Source: Rhizobium sp. BK313 (lineage in GTDB: Bacteria; Pseudomonadota; Alphaproteobacteria; Rhizobiales; Rhizobiaceae). Taken from it: DNA of 64,000 bases. The notes beneath the pieces are model-generated. The model saw nothing but the letters and a program-made list of their open reading frames with translations, did not search any database and was not told the DNA's origin. Both the position numbers and the translations under genes were made by a program. The stretch spans positions 22,604 to 86,603 of the forward strand of contig NZ_JACHZQ010000014.1 of NCBI RefSeq assembly GCF_014193655.1, read 5' to 3'. This document shows, piece by piece, positions 16,698 to 24,812 of the stretch (the first letter of the stretch is position 1; each line of letters begins with the position of its first letter).

Positions 16698-17558
16698 ATG
16701 TCTATCTTAAAGAAAATCAGCGCGAAGCTCGAAGGCATGGCGCCGGCTGATCGCCAGATCGGGCAATTCATCGTCGAAAATCCCGACCAGATGCTGAGGC
16801 TCTCATCCGCCGCCCTCGCCGCCGAGACCGGCCGCAGCCAGTCGAGCGTCGTCAAGTTCAGCCAGAAACTCGGCTACGCCGGCTATCAGGAGCTGAAACT
16901 AGCCGTCAGCGAGGCCAAGGCGCAGGAATGGCAGGCCCCGGCAGGCATGATCCACGGGACCATCGAAGTGGACGACGGCTACTTGACCATCCTGCAGAAA
17001 CTGCTCGGCAGCAAGCTGCAGGCGATGCAGCAGACGATCGCCGTTAACAACGAACTGGATATCGGCAAGGCGCTGAAGGCGCTCTACGAAGCCCGCCGCA
17101 TTCATCTCGCCGGCGTCGGCGCCTCTTCGCTAGTCGCCCGCGACTTTTCCTATAAGCTGATGAAGCTCGGGCGCAATGTGCTGCACGATAGCGACAGCCA
17201 TGTGCAGATGGCCAATGCATCGACACTCGGCCCCGACGACCTCCTGTTCGCCCTCTCCTATTCCGGCACCAGCATCGAAACCCTGCGGATCGCCGAACTT
17301 GCCAGCCAGCGAAATGCCACCGTCATCGCCGTGACCGGCCTTCAGGACAATCCCCTGGCCCATGTCGCCGATATCCGCCTCTATACCGTCGGCGACGAAG
17401 ACCGCGTCCGCTCTTCGGCCATCACGGCGCGCGACGCACAACTGATGCTGACCGACCTGCTGTTCATCCTGCTGGTGCAGAGACAGCCCGACGCCAACGA
17501 CTACGTCCATAACAGCGAAGCGGCCGTCTCGGTGCTGAAGGCCAAGCAGTTGTCGTAA
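16698..17558 (+). CDS. MurR/RpiR-family transcriptional regulator
   Basis: This 286-residue regulator has an N-terminal RpiR helix-turn-helix (about 1-77, with RSQSSVVKFSQKLGYAGYQELK) and a C-terminal SIS sugar-phosphate-binding domain (about 115-255, HLAGVGASSLVARDF and ALSYSGTSIETLRIAELA). Proteins of this type sense a phosphosugar; E. coli MurR responds to MurNAc-6-phosphate. Being divergent from murA-nagK-murQ-importer-anmK strongly suggests it controls that operon through the paired inverted repeats. The start at 16698 follows AAGGGG. The murR symbol is a context-based suggestion only. Confidence 0.88.
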   Translation: MSILKKISAKLEGMAPADRQIGQFIVENPDQMLRLSSAALAAETGRSQSSVVKFSQKLGYAGYQELKLAVSEAKAQEWQAPAGMIHGTIEVDDGYLTILQKLLGSKLQAMQQTIAVNNELDIGKALKALYEARRIHLAGVGASSLVARDFSYKLMKLGRNVLHDSDSHVQMANASTLGPDDLLFALSYSGTSIETLRIAELASQRNATVIAVTGLQDNPLAHVADIRLYTVGDEDRVRSSAITARDAQLMLTDLLFILLVQRQPDANDYVHNSEAAVSVLKAKQLS

Positions 17559-17859
17559 AAAGCTCCTCATCCGGCCTCACACGCCATTGGCGGTATCCAT
17601 ATACTCATACTTAAGTTGAATTTTTTCAAAATACAACCAGACACTCGGCGCCCGTGACATTCCCGCAACATTGTTGACTGTTGCGCTCAATGATTGTTTT
17701 TTTACTGTATCCATCATTGTTGCAAAATCGAAAATCTGTATACTCCAGGACGCGGTTAGGGACCGCTACCCGAAAGGGTTTACGAAACGGGACCGGGGTG
17801 GGGACGTCGATTTTTCGGCGCGATAGCCTGTGCCCAATCGAGAATAGATTGGACTCACT
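17559..17859 (+). promoter_or_regulatory. porin promoter and leader region
   Basis: This 301-base AT-rich gap precedes the porin gene. A candidate promoter is TTGTTG at 17717-17722 and TATACT at 17739-17744 with a 16-base spacer. It would give a leader of about 110 bases. Upstream there are several related CAACATTGTTGACTGTTG-type repeats. No gene is present. Confidence 0.5.
17834..17852 (+). promoter_or_regulatory. hairpin just upstream of the porin start codon
   Basis: CCAATC and GATTGG form a 6-bp stem with a 7-base loop, ending seven bases before the ATG, where the ribosome-binding site would normally be. No good Shine-Dalgarno sequence is visible, so translation may be structure- or sRNA-controlled. 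Confidence 0.35.
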
Positions 17860-18948
17860 ATGAACATAAGAACGCTTCTTCTCAGCTCTGCGGCGGCACT
17901 CGCCGCTGCCTCTGGTGCGCATGCGGCTGATGCTATCGTCGCTGCCGAACCGGAGCCTCTTCAGTACGTTCGCATTTGCGACGCTTATGGCGCGGGATAT
18001 TTCTTTATTCCGGGTACCGAAACTTGCCTGAAGATCGGCGGCCAAGTTCGCTCCGAAGGTGAATGGTATGACGCTTATAGCCCGACAAACAAAGTCGGCA
18101 CGCTGTGGCATACCCGCGCGGAACTCAATCTCGATACCGCTACCGATACCGAATACGGTGCACTGAAGACCAATGTCGTCCTGCGTTGGGACTGGCAGGA
18201 AGGCGGATCCACCGCTACGAAACTGCTGTTTGCCAATATCAGCCTCGGTGGCTTCACGGTCGGCAAGCTCGATTCGCAGTACAACCTCTATGCAGGCTAC
18301 GCCGGCGACGTCATCAACGACGACGTGATCTATGACGGTCCGTACGAACTCAACCAGCTGACCTACAACTATGACGCCGGCAACGGCTTCACGGCGGTGA
18401 TCTCGCTGGAAGATTCCAACTCGGCCAACGATAGCGATGCCTATGACGGCGCCTGGGTTACCTCGAAGGCCGACCATTATGCGCCGAATGTCGTTGCCGG
18501 TGCTGGCTACAAGTCCGGTATTTGGGGCGTCAAGGTCGTCGGTGGTTATGACTCCATCGTCGAAGAAGGTGCCATCAAGGCTCGCGTCGACGCCGACTTC
18601 GGTACTTTCTCCGTCTTCTTGATGGGCGGCTGGAACACGGACGGCGACAAGCTGAACCAGTATGCCGGCTCCAACCTGTCGGAAGATTCTTGCCCTCCGG
18701 GCCGTGGCGATCTTTGCGGCTGGGGTGACTGGGCTGCCTGGGGCGGCGTCGCAGTTCCCTTCAACGACAAGCTGAAGTGGAACCTGCAAGTCGCTTACAC
18801 TGACTCCAAGATCTTCGCCGCGACTACGAACCTGAAGTTCAATCCGGTGAAGAACCTGCTGATCGAGCCTGAAGTGTCCTACACCAACTGGGATTCGATC
18901 AATCAGGACCAGTGGGCCGGTATCCTGCGCTTCCAGCGTAGTTTCTGA
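17860..18948 (+). CDS. outer-membrane porin (Rhizobiales Omp2b/RopA type)
   Basis: This is a 362-residue trimeric beta-barrel porin of the alphaproteobacterial porin family. The signal peptide (MNIRTLLLSSAAALAAASG then AHA) is cut before ADAIVAAEPEP, an almost diagnostic rhizobial mature start. YVRICDAYGAGYFFIPGTET with a following Cys is the family N-terminal strand. The chain alternates aromatic and polar residues and ends in Phe (RFQRSF), the signal for BAM insertion. It would provide passive entry for small hydrophilic solutes for the many importers of this region. Codon use is strongly biased, as for highly expressed genes. Confidence 0.93.
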   Translation: MNIRTLLLSSAAALAAASGAHAADAIVAAEPEPLQYVRICDAYGAGYFFIPGTETCLKIGGQVRSEGEWYDAYSPTNKVGTLWHTRAELNLDTATDTEYGALKTNVVLRWDWQEGGSTATKLLFANISLGGFTVGKLDSQYNLYAGYAGDVINDDVIYDGPYELNQLTYNYDAGNGFTAVISLEDSNSANDSDAYDGAWVTSKADHYAPNVVAGAGYKSGIWGVKVVGGYDSIVEEGAIKARVDADFGTFSVFLMGGWNTDGDKLNQYAGSNLSEDSCPPGRGDLCGWGDWAAWGGVAVPFNDKLKWNLQVAYTDSKIFAATTNLKFNPVKNLLIEPEVSYTNWDSINQDQWAGILRFQRSF

Positions 18949-18980
18949 TCAGATTGACCTCCGATCAGTAAATGGGGATT

Positions 18981-19011
18981 GGTCCGGTTTTTCCCTGCCG
19001 GACCTTTCCTT
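18981..19011 (+). terminator. rho-independent-type terminator of the porin gene
   Basis: GGTCCGG pairs with CCGGACC over a 10-base T-rich loop, followed by TTTCCTT. It lies 32 bases after the porin stop and ahead of the convergent Rrf2 gene. Confidence 0.7.
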
Positions 19012-19031
19012 GCCGCAGATTTGGGGAAATT

Positions 19032-19535
19032 TCAGCTTTGCAGCGTTTCAAGGCTTTTGGCAGCTGCAGCCTGAGGACAGCCTGTCAGGTCGGCCGCCTG
19101 TAATTCCTGCTGCTCGATCTCTCTCAACTGACGAAGCGCATCCGCGATCGTCAATCCGCTGAGCGCTCCCATAACGGCGAATTCGGCCCGGCGCGCCACA
19201 CATTCGAACAGTGCGGCAATATGCGTGCTCACAGGACAGCGGCACGGCACGTCGTCGCGTGCAGCCCAAAGCCTTTTGTCGAAAATGACCGAGCTATAGA
19301 TGTCGTGAAGGGTAATTTCACTCGTCGACCGTCCGAGACGGATACCGCCATTCTTCCCGGCGGACGAAATCAATATTCCGCTTTGGCTGAGCGGCACGAG
19401 CAATTTCCGAACGAAGCTGGGGTTGGAGCCGAGACCGGCGGCCAGTTCAAAACTCGTGCACCGCAAACCGTCCCGGTTGTTTACGGCCACAGTCAACACC
19501 ATCTGAAATGCCGTCGGAAACCGAGTGTCGATCAT
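19032..19535 (-). CDS. Rrf2-family transcriptional regulator
   Basis: This 167-residue winged-helix regulator is of the Rrf2/IscR family. The start at 19535 (MIDTRFPTAFQMVLTVAV) matches the family N-terminus; an upstream in-frame extension does not. The recognition region is LAAGLGSNPSFVRKLLVPLSQSG, read here in two parts around NPSFVRKLL. Three Cys at about 98, 100 and 112 (PCRCPVSTHIAALFEC) lie where Rrf2 proteins carry cluster- or redox-sensing Cys. The target is unknown; the DsbA-fold isomerase gene just upstream, or the divergent SDR gene beyond it, are possibilities. Confidence 0.82.
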   Translation of the reverse strand: MIDTRFPTAFQMVLTVAVNNRDGLRCTSFELAAGLGSNPSFVRKLLVPLSQSGILISSAGKNGGIRLGRSTSEITLHDIYSSVIFDKRLWAARDDVPCRCPVSTHIAALFECVARRAEFAVMGALSGLTIADALRQLREIEQQELQAADLTGCPQAAAAKSLETLQS

Positions 19536-19665
19536 AAAATTTTTATAGCCTAGCCTCGCCCAACAATCCAGTCCCGCAGTTAAATGGCAAAATAGTCCTC
19601 TGTAAAGTGGAGCTGGTGATCGTGCACAACGACAAATTACGGACATTGTCGGCAGTTAGGATTAC

Positions 19666-19695
19666 TGCATTGCACCTAAAAATAGGTGCAATGCA
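19666..19695. other. perfect 13-bp hairpin between isomerase and Rrf2 genes
   Basis: TGCATTGCACCTA and TAGGTGCAATGCA form a perfect stem with an AAAA loop. It sits between the end of the isomerase gene and the start of the Rrf2 gene. No T-run follows on either side. It could terminate the upstream gene or be an operator for the Rrf2 protein. Confidence 0.5.
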
Positions 19696-19773
19696 CACAA
19701 CAATACTTACAATCGGCGTCTGGGCCCGGAAATCGATTTCAATCTCCGGAGTTATACGGAAGACGATTTACAC

Positions 19774-20382
19774 TTATGGTTTGATACCGTTGAGATGGCT
19801 TTCGAGGAAATGCAGATTGTCCTGACCCCAATAGAGCTCGCCGTCATAAAGGAATGACGGAAAGCCGAAGACGCCGTTCTTGATGGCAAACTCACGGTCC
19901 GCCGTCCACTTGCCTTGCACATCCGCATCGCTCTCGCGCTTCGAGAGAGTATCGCCGTCGAAACCTGCGGCGCTAGCGATCGCCTTGCGTACCTCGGGAT
20001 TGCCAATATCCTCGCCACGGCCCCAGAACGCTTCCTGCAGGACCTTCGTCAGGTCGAGCCACGGCTTGCCGTCGAGATAGGCGGCAATGACCATAAAGGC
20101 GGCAGGCGCCGGGTCAGCGAGCGGCGGGCGGTTTTCCAGAAGCAGCTTCTTGCCTCGAAAGCCGGCCCAGCGCTTGAGATCCCGCTGCCAATATTGGCGA
20201 CGGGCCTCAGGCCGGTTGCGCGAGAAGATACCACCATTCTCTTCGACGACGGTGGTGAGATAGGGCCGGATTTCCGCGCCCGTCTTTTCGACGAGATCCA
20301 GAAATGGCTCCAGCCCGATATACGACCAGGGCGAGCCGATGGAAAAAACGTAATCTATGATCTTGGTCACTGTCTGCCGCAT
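19774..20382 (-). CDS. 2-hydroxychromene-2-carboxylate isomerase-like DsbA-family protein
   Basis: This 202-residue thioredoxin-fold protein is of the HCCA isomerase / kappa-GST type. IIDYVFSIGSPWSYIGLEPF carries the Ser that replaces the DsbA CxxC, and the C-terminal FGFPSFLYDGELYWGQDNL matches the family (G-V/F-P-xF...xFWGxD..). It probably uses glutathione and isomerises an aromatic breakdown intermediate or performs GST-like chemistry. The start is uncertain: ATGs at 20382 and 20391 are both in frame and neither has a clear ribosome-binding site. It is divergent from the SDR gene. Confidence 0.82.
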   Translation of the reverse strand: MRQTVTKIIDYVFSIGSPWSYIGLEPFLDLVEKTGAEIRPYLTTVVEENGGIFSRNRPEARRQYWQRDLKRWAGFRGKKLLLENRPPLADPAPAAFMVIAAYLDGKPWLDLTKVLQEAFWGRGEDIGNPEVRKAIASAAGFDGDTLSKRESDADVQGKWTADREFAIKNGVFGFPSFLYDGELYWGQDNLHFLESHLNGIKP

Positions 20383-20570
20383 CCCATGCATGATGATGAA
20401 AACTCGCGGATTTTGATCAGCAAGGTGGCGAGTGCGCAAGCGCCAACCGGATGCCGTGGCGCAATTTCCATAACGATATCGTTACCCGGCTCCGGAAGAC
20501 GCGGGCTATACTCCGCGATCGTCAGGACGTAGCTTCCGGCTCCGATTGTAATCTGTCTGGAGAATTTCCC

Positions 20571-21347
20571 ATGGACCTCGGTCTCGGCAATAAGGTCGTT
20601 CTGATTACCGGCGGCTCGAAGGGCATCGGTTATGCCTGCGCCCGCCTGTTCCTATCCGAGGGCGCGCGCGTCGGCATCTGCTCGCGAGCGCAAGCCAACA
20701 TCGACACCGCGCTCTCCCGGCTTCCCGGAGCCAGCGGCTATGCCGCCGACCTGACCTCCGACGGGCAGGCTTTGGAAGTCGTCGACAAGGTCGAGAACGA
20801 TGTCGGTCCGATCGATATTCTCGTCAACAGCGCGGGTGCCGCCATGCGTACGCCGGTGCAGGACCTGACCCCGTCCGCCTGGCGGGCGGCGATGGAGGCG
20901 AAGTATTTTTCCTATATCAACGTTCTTGATCCGGTCATCAAGCGCATGGCCGCGCGCGGTTCGGGCACGATCGTCAACATCATCGGCAATGGCGGCAAGG
21001 TCGCGTCTCCGACCCATCTTGCCGGCGGTGCCGCCAATGCCGCATTGATGCTCGCGAGCGTCGGTCTTGCCAATGCCTATGCCGGCCAGGGCGTCCGTGT
21101 TGTCGGCCTCAACCCCGGCCTCACCGAGACGGATCGCGTTGCCGAGGGCATAAAGGCCGAAGCCAAACTTGCCGGCGGAACCGAGGAAGATGCCCTGGCC
21201 ACCGCCCTGCGCCGTATCCCAATCGGCCGCATGGCAACGCCGGAAGACGTCGCCAATGTCGTCGCCTTCCTCAGTTCGTCCAAGGCAAGCTATGTTACCG
21301 GCGTCGTGATCAGCATGGATGGAGCGCAGGTCCCGACTGTGGTTTGA
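20571..21347 (+). CDS. SDR-family protein without the YxxxK catalytic motif
   Basis: This 258-residue Rossmann-fold protein has a cofactor loop TGGSKGIGYACARLF and NSAG, with ICSRAQ favouring NADP(H). At the place of the SDR Ser-Tyr-Lys triad the sequence reads IIGNGGKVASPTHLAGGAAN, so the usual YxxxK is absent. Some rhizobial SDR subfamilies share this replacement. It may use another acid-base residue or be non-catalytic. The start at 20571 follows GGAG; an upstream frame start lacks one. It diverges from the isomerase gene, with about 190 bases between. Confidence 0.8.
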   Translation: MDLGLGNKVVLITGGSKGIGYACARLFLSEGARVGICSRAQANIDTALSRLPGASGYAADLTSDGQALEVVDKVENDVGPIDILVNSAGAAMRTPVQDLTPSAWRAAMEAKYFSYINVLDPVIKRMAARGSGTIVNIIGNGGKVASPTHLAGGAANAALMLASVGLANAYAGQGVRVVGLNPGLTETDRVAEGIKAEAKLAGGTEEDALATALRRIPIGRMATPEDVANVVAFLSSSKASYVTGVVISMDGAQVPTVV

Positions 21348-21370
21348 GACGGCCGATATCGAGCCCCGCT

Positions 21371-22228
21371 TTACGCAGCCGCTTTCCAGTCGAGCCCGAT
21401 ATCGAGCGTCGGCGCACTGTGCGTCACCCAGCCAACGGATATCAGATCGACGCCGGAGGCAGCAATTGCCGTAGCAGTTGAAGGCGTAACGCGGCCCGAG
21501 GCCTCAGTGATTGCCCGCCCGGCAACGATGCTCACTGCCTCACGCAGTTGATCAGACGTCATGTTGTCAAGCAACACAGCGTCGACGCTCTCTTCCATGG
21601 CTTCGCGAAGCTGATCAAGCGTATCCACTTCGACCTCGATCTTGACCATGTGGCCGACGCCGGCTTTGGCACGCCGGATAGCCTCCACGACGCCGCCTGC
21701 GATCGCGACATGATTGTCCTTGATCAGCACCGCATCGTAGAGCGCAAAACGATGGTTCATGCCGCCACCGGCCCGGACGGCATATTTCTCCAGCGCTCGT
21801 AGCCCCGGCGTTGTCTTGCGGGTGCAGACGATCGACGCCTTCGTGTCGCTGATCGCCTCGACGATACCGGCCGTCACCGTCGCGATACCGGAGAGGTGAC
21901 CGAGGAAATTCAACGCAGTCCGCTCGGCCGTCAACAGACCGCGGGACGGGCCTTCGATCATTGCGATCACATCGCCAGCAGCTACCTTCGCGCCGTCGAG
22001 ACGATGACGGGTCATGACAATCTGAGGATCGACCAGCTGGAAAGCGAGTTCCGAAGCATCGAGCCCGGCAATCACGCCCGGCTGGCGGGCCACCATGGCA
22101 ACGGTGGAGCGATGATCCGCCGGGATGACGGCGGCAGACGTGACATCGCCGGCAAGGCCGAGATCTTCCAGCAGAGCATTGCGCACCAGCGGCTCGATGA
22201 CGAGGCGCGGAAGGGGAACAACGGTCAT
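21371..22228 (-). CDS. nadC: nicotinate-nucleotide pyrophosphorylase (carboxylating)
   Basis: NadC converts quinolinate and PRPP to nicotinate mononucleotide, CO2 and pyrophosphate. It is 285 residues; the start at 22228 (MTVVPLPRLVIEPLV) nearly abuts the nadB stop, consistent with coupling. Motifs include ALNFLGHLSGIAT, CTRKTTPGLRALEKYAVRAGG (read here as CTRKTTPGLR and EKYAVRAGG) and IKDNHVAIAGG, which supply the quinolinate and PRPP sites. The C-terminal barrel includes EVEVDTLDQ, DAVLLDNM and SGRV. It is the third gene of the nadA-nadB-nadC operon. Confidence 0.95.
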   Translation of the reverse strand: MTVVPLPRLVIEPLVRNALLEDLGLAGDVTSAAVIPADHRSTVAMVARQPGVIAGLDASELAFQLVDPQIVMTRHRLDGAKVAAGDVIAMIEGPSRGLLTAERTALNFLGHLSGIATVTAGIVEAISDTKASIVCTRKTTPGLRALEKYAVRAGGGMNHRFALYDAVLIKDNHVAIAGGVVEAIRRAKAGVGHMVKIEVEVDTLDQLREAMEESVDAVLLDNMTSDQLREAVSIVAGRAITEASGRVTPSTATAIAASGVDLISVGWVTHSAPTLDIGLDWKAAA

Positions 22229-22229
22229 A

Positions 22230-23771
22230 TCAGGCGCTCCTAGCGAAGGAATAGGGAATGGTGGATCGGGCGATGTCCAATGCATCGAACAGACGCATTG
22301 TCCGGCGCTTGGCCTGTGACAGCTTCAGCGGGAAATCCGTGCGGGCGTGGGCACCACGTGATTCCGTCCGCAGGTTGGCGAAGACGGCGATGAGCAGCGC
22401 CACGATAGCGGGATCGGCGGCCGGACCTTCGCTTTCGGCCAGCGGCAGAAGCGCAGCGATCGCCCCATGAATGGCACCGGCATTGCGAAGCACGCCGAGA
22501 TGACGCGAGACGATCGGCCGGACAAACGAAGCATCCGGGGCTGCCAAGCGTGCATGTTCGGACGGCACGTTCGCAGGGCTCGCAGCACCACTGCCAATGT
22601 CCCGTGCTGCGCGCATCCCCATGACCGCGGCCTCCAGCAACGAGTTGCTGGCCAGCCGATTGGCTCCATGCAGAGCGGTGGACGCCGCCTCCCCGGCAAC
22701 CCAGAGGCCGGAGACGGAGCTGCGGCCGTTCGCATCCGTCGCCACCCCGCCCATGTGATAGTGAACGGCGGGACGCACTGGGATGAGTTCGCTTGACGGA
22801 TCAATGCCGGCCTCCCGGCAGAGCGCATCGATCACGGGGAACCGGGTGGAAAAGCGCCTGTCGAGTGCTTGGCGAGCATCGAGAAAGACACGACCGCCGC
22901 GGGCGATTTCCGCGCTGATCGCCCGTGCGACGACATCGCGCGGGGCCAGTTCGGCGCCGGGAATCAGCGTCATGAAACGCTCGCCTTTCTCATTGACGAG
23001 TAAGGCGCCCTCGCCGCGCACGGCTTCGCTGACCAGCGCCAGCGGCCGGCGGCGGGAATCGAGAGCCGTCGGATGAAACTGCACGAATTCCATATCAGCC
23101 AGAAGCGCTCCTGCCCTCGCGGCAAGCGCGATCCCCTGACCGAAATTGCCGATGGGATTGGTCGTCGCATCGAAGAGACCGCCAATGCCGCCGGTCGCAA
23201 GCAGGACGCGGGAGGTGGGCAGAACGGCCATTCCCTTCGGTGTCGCGCATAGGAGGCCGCTGATCCGCTCGCCATCCAGGAGCAACCGCCGCGCCTCATG
23301 TCCTTCAAGCACTGTAATGGACGGCGTGTTTGCTACTGCCTGCACCAGCGCACGGACGATCGCCGCGCCGGAGCCGTCGCCTTCGGCATGAACGATGCGG
23401 CGGCGTGAGTGGGCGGCCTCGAGGCCGAGCGACAAGGCACCCGCGCCATTTCGGTCGAAGCGCACGCCGGCCTGCTCCAGAGCGGCAATTGCCGCAGGCG
23501 CATCGGCAATGATGCTGGCGGCCACCACCGGATCGCAGAGCCCATCGCCGGCGGCAAGCGTGTCGGCGAGATGCAGCTCGGCACTATCGTCCGCTCCGAT
23601 GCTGGCGGCGATGCCGCCTTGAGCCCAGGCGCTCGATGTCTCAGCGCCGAGTGCCGCGCGAGTGAGAATGACGGCCGGTTGCGGCGCGAGCGTCAGTGCC
23701 GCCATCAGCCCGGCGAGACCGCTGCCGACGATGACGACACGGCCGGCAAGATCGTTAAGAACCTCGGTCAT
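22230..23771 (-). CDS. nadB: L-aspartate oxidase
   Basis: NadB is the FAD enzyme that oxidises L-aspartate to iminoaspartate for NadA. It is 513 residues with the dinucleotide motif VIVGSGLAGLMAAL at the N-terminus, SSAWAQGGIAASIG, and EFVQFHPTAL and HYHMGGVATDANGRS in the substrate domain. The C-terminal helical domain is shorter than in E. coli (540 residues). It overlaps nadA by four bases, so synthesis of the two partner enzymes is coupled. Confidence 0.95.
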   Translation of the reverse strand: MTEVLNDLAGRVVIVGSGLAGLMAALTLAPQPAVILTRAALGAETSSAWAQGGIAASIGADDSAELHLADTLAAGDGLCDPVVAASIIADAPAAIAALEQAGVRFDRNGAGALSLGLEAAHSRRRIVHAEGDGSGAAIVRALVQAVANTPSITVLEGHEARRLLLDGERISGLLCATPKGMAVLPTSRVLLATGGIGGLFDATTNPIGNFGQGIALAARAGALLADMEFVQFHPTALDSRRRPLALVSEAVRGEGALLVNEKGERFMTLIPGAELAPRDVVARAISAEIARGGRVFLDARQALDRRFSTRFPVIDALCREAGIDPSSELIPVRPAVHYHMGGVATDANGRSSVSGLWVAGEAASTALHGANRLASNSLLEAAVMGMRAARDIGSGAASPANVPSEHARLAAPDASFVRPIVSRHLGVLRNAGAIHGAIAALLPLAESEGPAADPAIVALLIAVFANLRTESRGAHARTDFPLKLSQAKRRTMRLFDALDIARSTIPYSFARSA

Positions 23772-24739
23772 ATCGCCAGCATCCTTTCCACGGCGCGACG
23801 CGCCGCAACGGCAATTGCCGGATCCACGGTCACTTCGTGCTTATTTTCCTCGAGTGCCTTGCGGATATTGCCGAGCGTGATCCGCTTCATGTGCGGGCAG
23901 AGATTGCAGGGCCGGACGAACTCGACATCAGGATGATGGACGGCGACGTTGTCGCTCATTGAACATTCGGTCAGAAGTACGACCCGCGCCGGGCGCTTCT
24001 TGCCGACATAGTCCGACATGACGGCGGTGGAGCCAGCGAAATCCGCTTGCCTGACGACGTCAGGCGGGCACTCCGGATGAGCAAGCACCGTTATGCCGGG
24101 ATAATTTTCGCGAAGCTGGCGTACATCGTCCGCGGTGAAAAGCTCATGCACCTCGCAATGCCCATGCCAGGCGATGATCTCGACATTGGTCTCGCGCGCC
24201 ACGTTCTGCGCCAGATATTCGTCGGGGATCATCAGCACCTTGGGGACGCCGAGCGATTCCACCACCTGCTTGGCATTGCCCGATGTGCAGCAGATATCGG
24301 ATGCCGCCTTCACCGCAGCAGAAGTGTTGACATAGGTGACAATGGGAACACCGGGATGGGCCTGGCGCAACAATGCAATATCTTCCGGCGTGATCGATTC
24401 CGCGAGCGAACAACCGGCAGCCATGTCGGGGATCAGGACGGTCTTTGCCGGATTGAGCAGCTTGGCAGTCTCGGCCATGAAATGCACGCCGGCCAGCACG
24501 ATGATGTCGGCGTCCACGTCGATCGCCTTGCGGGCAAGCGCCAAGCTATCGCCGACGATATCGGCGACGCCGTGGAAGATCTCCGGCGTCTGATAGTTAT
24601 GCGCGAGGATGACTGCGTTGCGGCGGCGTTTCAGTTCGAGGATCGCCTCGACATCATCCTCAAACATCATCCATTCGGCTTTGGGGATAACGCGGCTGAC
24701 TCGATCATAGAGGGAGGATGCGGATACGGGGTAGTTCAT
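23768..24739 (-). CDS. nadA: quinolinate synthase
   Basis: NadA condenses iminoaspartate with dihydroxyacetone phosphate to quinolinate using a [4Fe-4S] cluster. It is 323 residues. AVILAHNYQTPEIF, MAETAKLLNPAKTVLIPD and the Cys-containing segments DICCTSGNA, HPECPPDVV and RPCNLCPHMKRIT are present and give the three cluster ligands. The start at 24739 is preceded by AAGGAG. The promoter with tandem palindromes lies directly upstream, overlapping the end of the regulator gene. Confidence 0.96.
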   Translation of the reverse strand: MNYPVSASSLYDRVSRVIPKAEWMMFEDDVEAILELKRRRNAVILAHNYQTPEIFHGVADIVGDSLALARKAIDVDADIIVLAGVHFMAETAKLLNPAKTVLIPDMAAGCSLAESITPEDIALLRQAHPGVPIVTYVNTSAAVKAASDICCTSGNAKQVVESLGVPKVLMIPDEYLAQNVARETNVEIIAWHGHCEVHELFTADDVRQLRENYPGITVLAHPECPPDVVRQADFAGSTAVMSDYVGKKRPARVVLLTECSMSDNVAVHHPDVEFVRPCNLCPHMKRITLGNIRKALEENKHEVTVDPAIAVAARRAVERMLAI

Positions 24740-24753
24740 GACCGGCTCCTTAT

Positions 24754-24772
24754 TATACTCACTTTGAGCATA
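24754..24772. promoter_or_regulatory. candidate NAD-regulator operator, nadA-proximal
   Basis: TATACTCACTTTGAGCATA is an imperfect palindrome (7 of 8 arm positions paired, 3-base centre) that shares its sequence with the site 34 bases further upstream. It lies between the promoter and nadA. Confidence 0.65.
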
Positions 24773-24783
24773 TTATGCGCAGA

Positions 24784-24812
24784 TAGATATTCTCGTTATG
24801 AGCATATGTCAA
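24784..24812 (-). promoter_or_regulatory. nadABC promoter
   Basis: On the minus strand TTGACA (24812-24807) and TATCTA (24789-24784) are separated by exactly 17 bases, an excellent sigma-70 promoter. The -35 box overlaps the stop codon of the regulator gene, and the spacer is filled by the palindrome at 24788-24806. Confidence 0.7.
24788..24806. promoter_or_regulatory. candidate NAD-regulator operator within the promoter spacer
   Basis: TATTCTCGTTATGAGCATA shares the half-site TGAGCATA with the downstream copy. Occupancy would block RNA polymerase directly because the site fills the -35/-10 spacer. Confidence 0.65.

Noticed and set aside
17626..18789. A 387-codon minus-strand frame over the porin gene
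   Set aside because: The plus-strand frame encodes an unmistakable porin with signal peptide and C-terminal Phe; the opposite frame has no motif and no ribosome-binding site.
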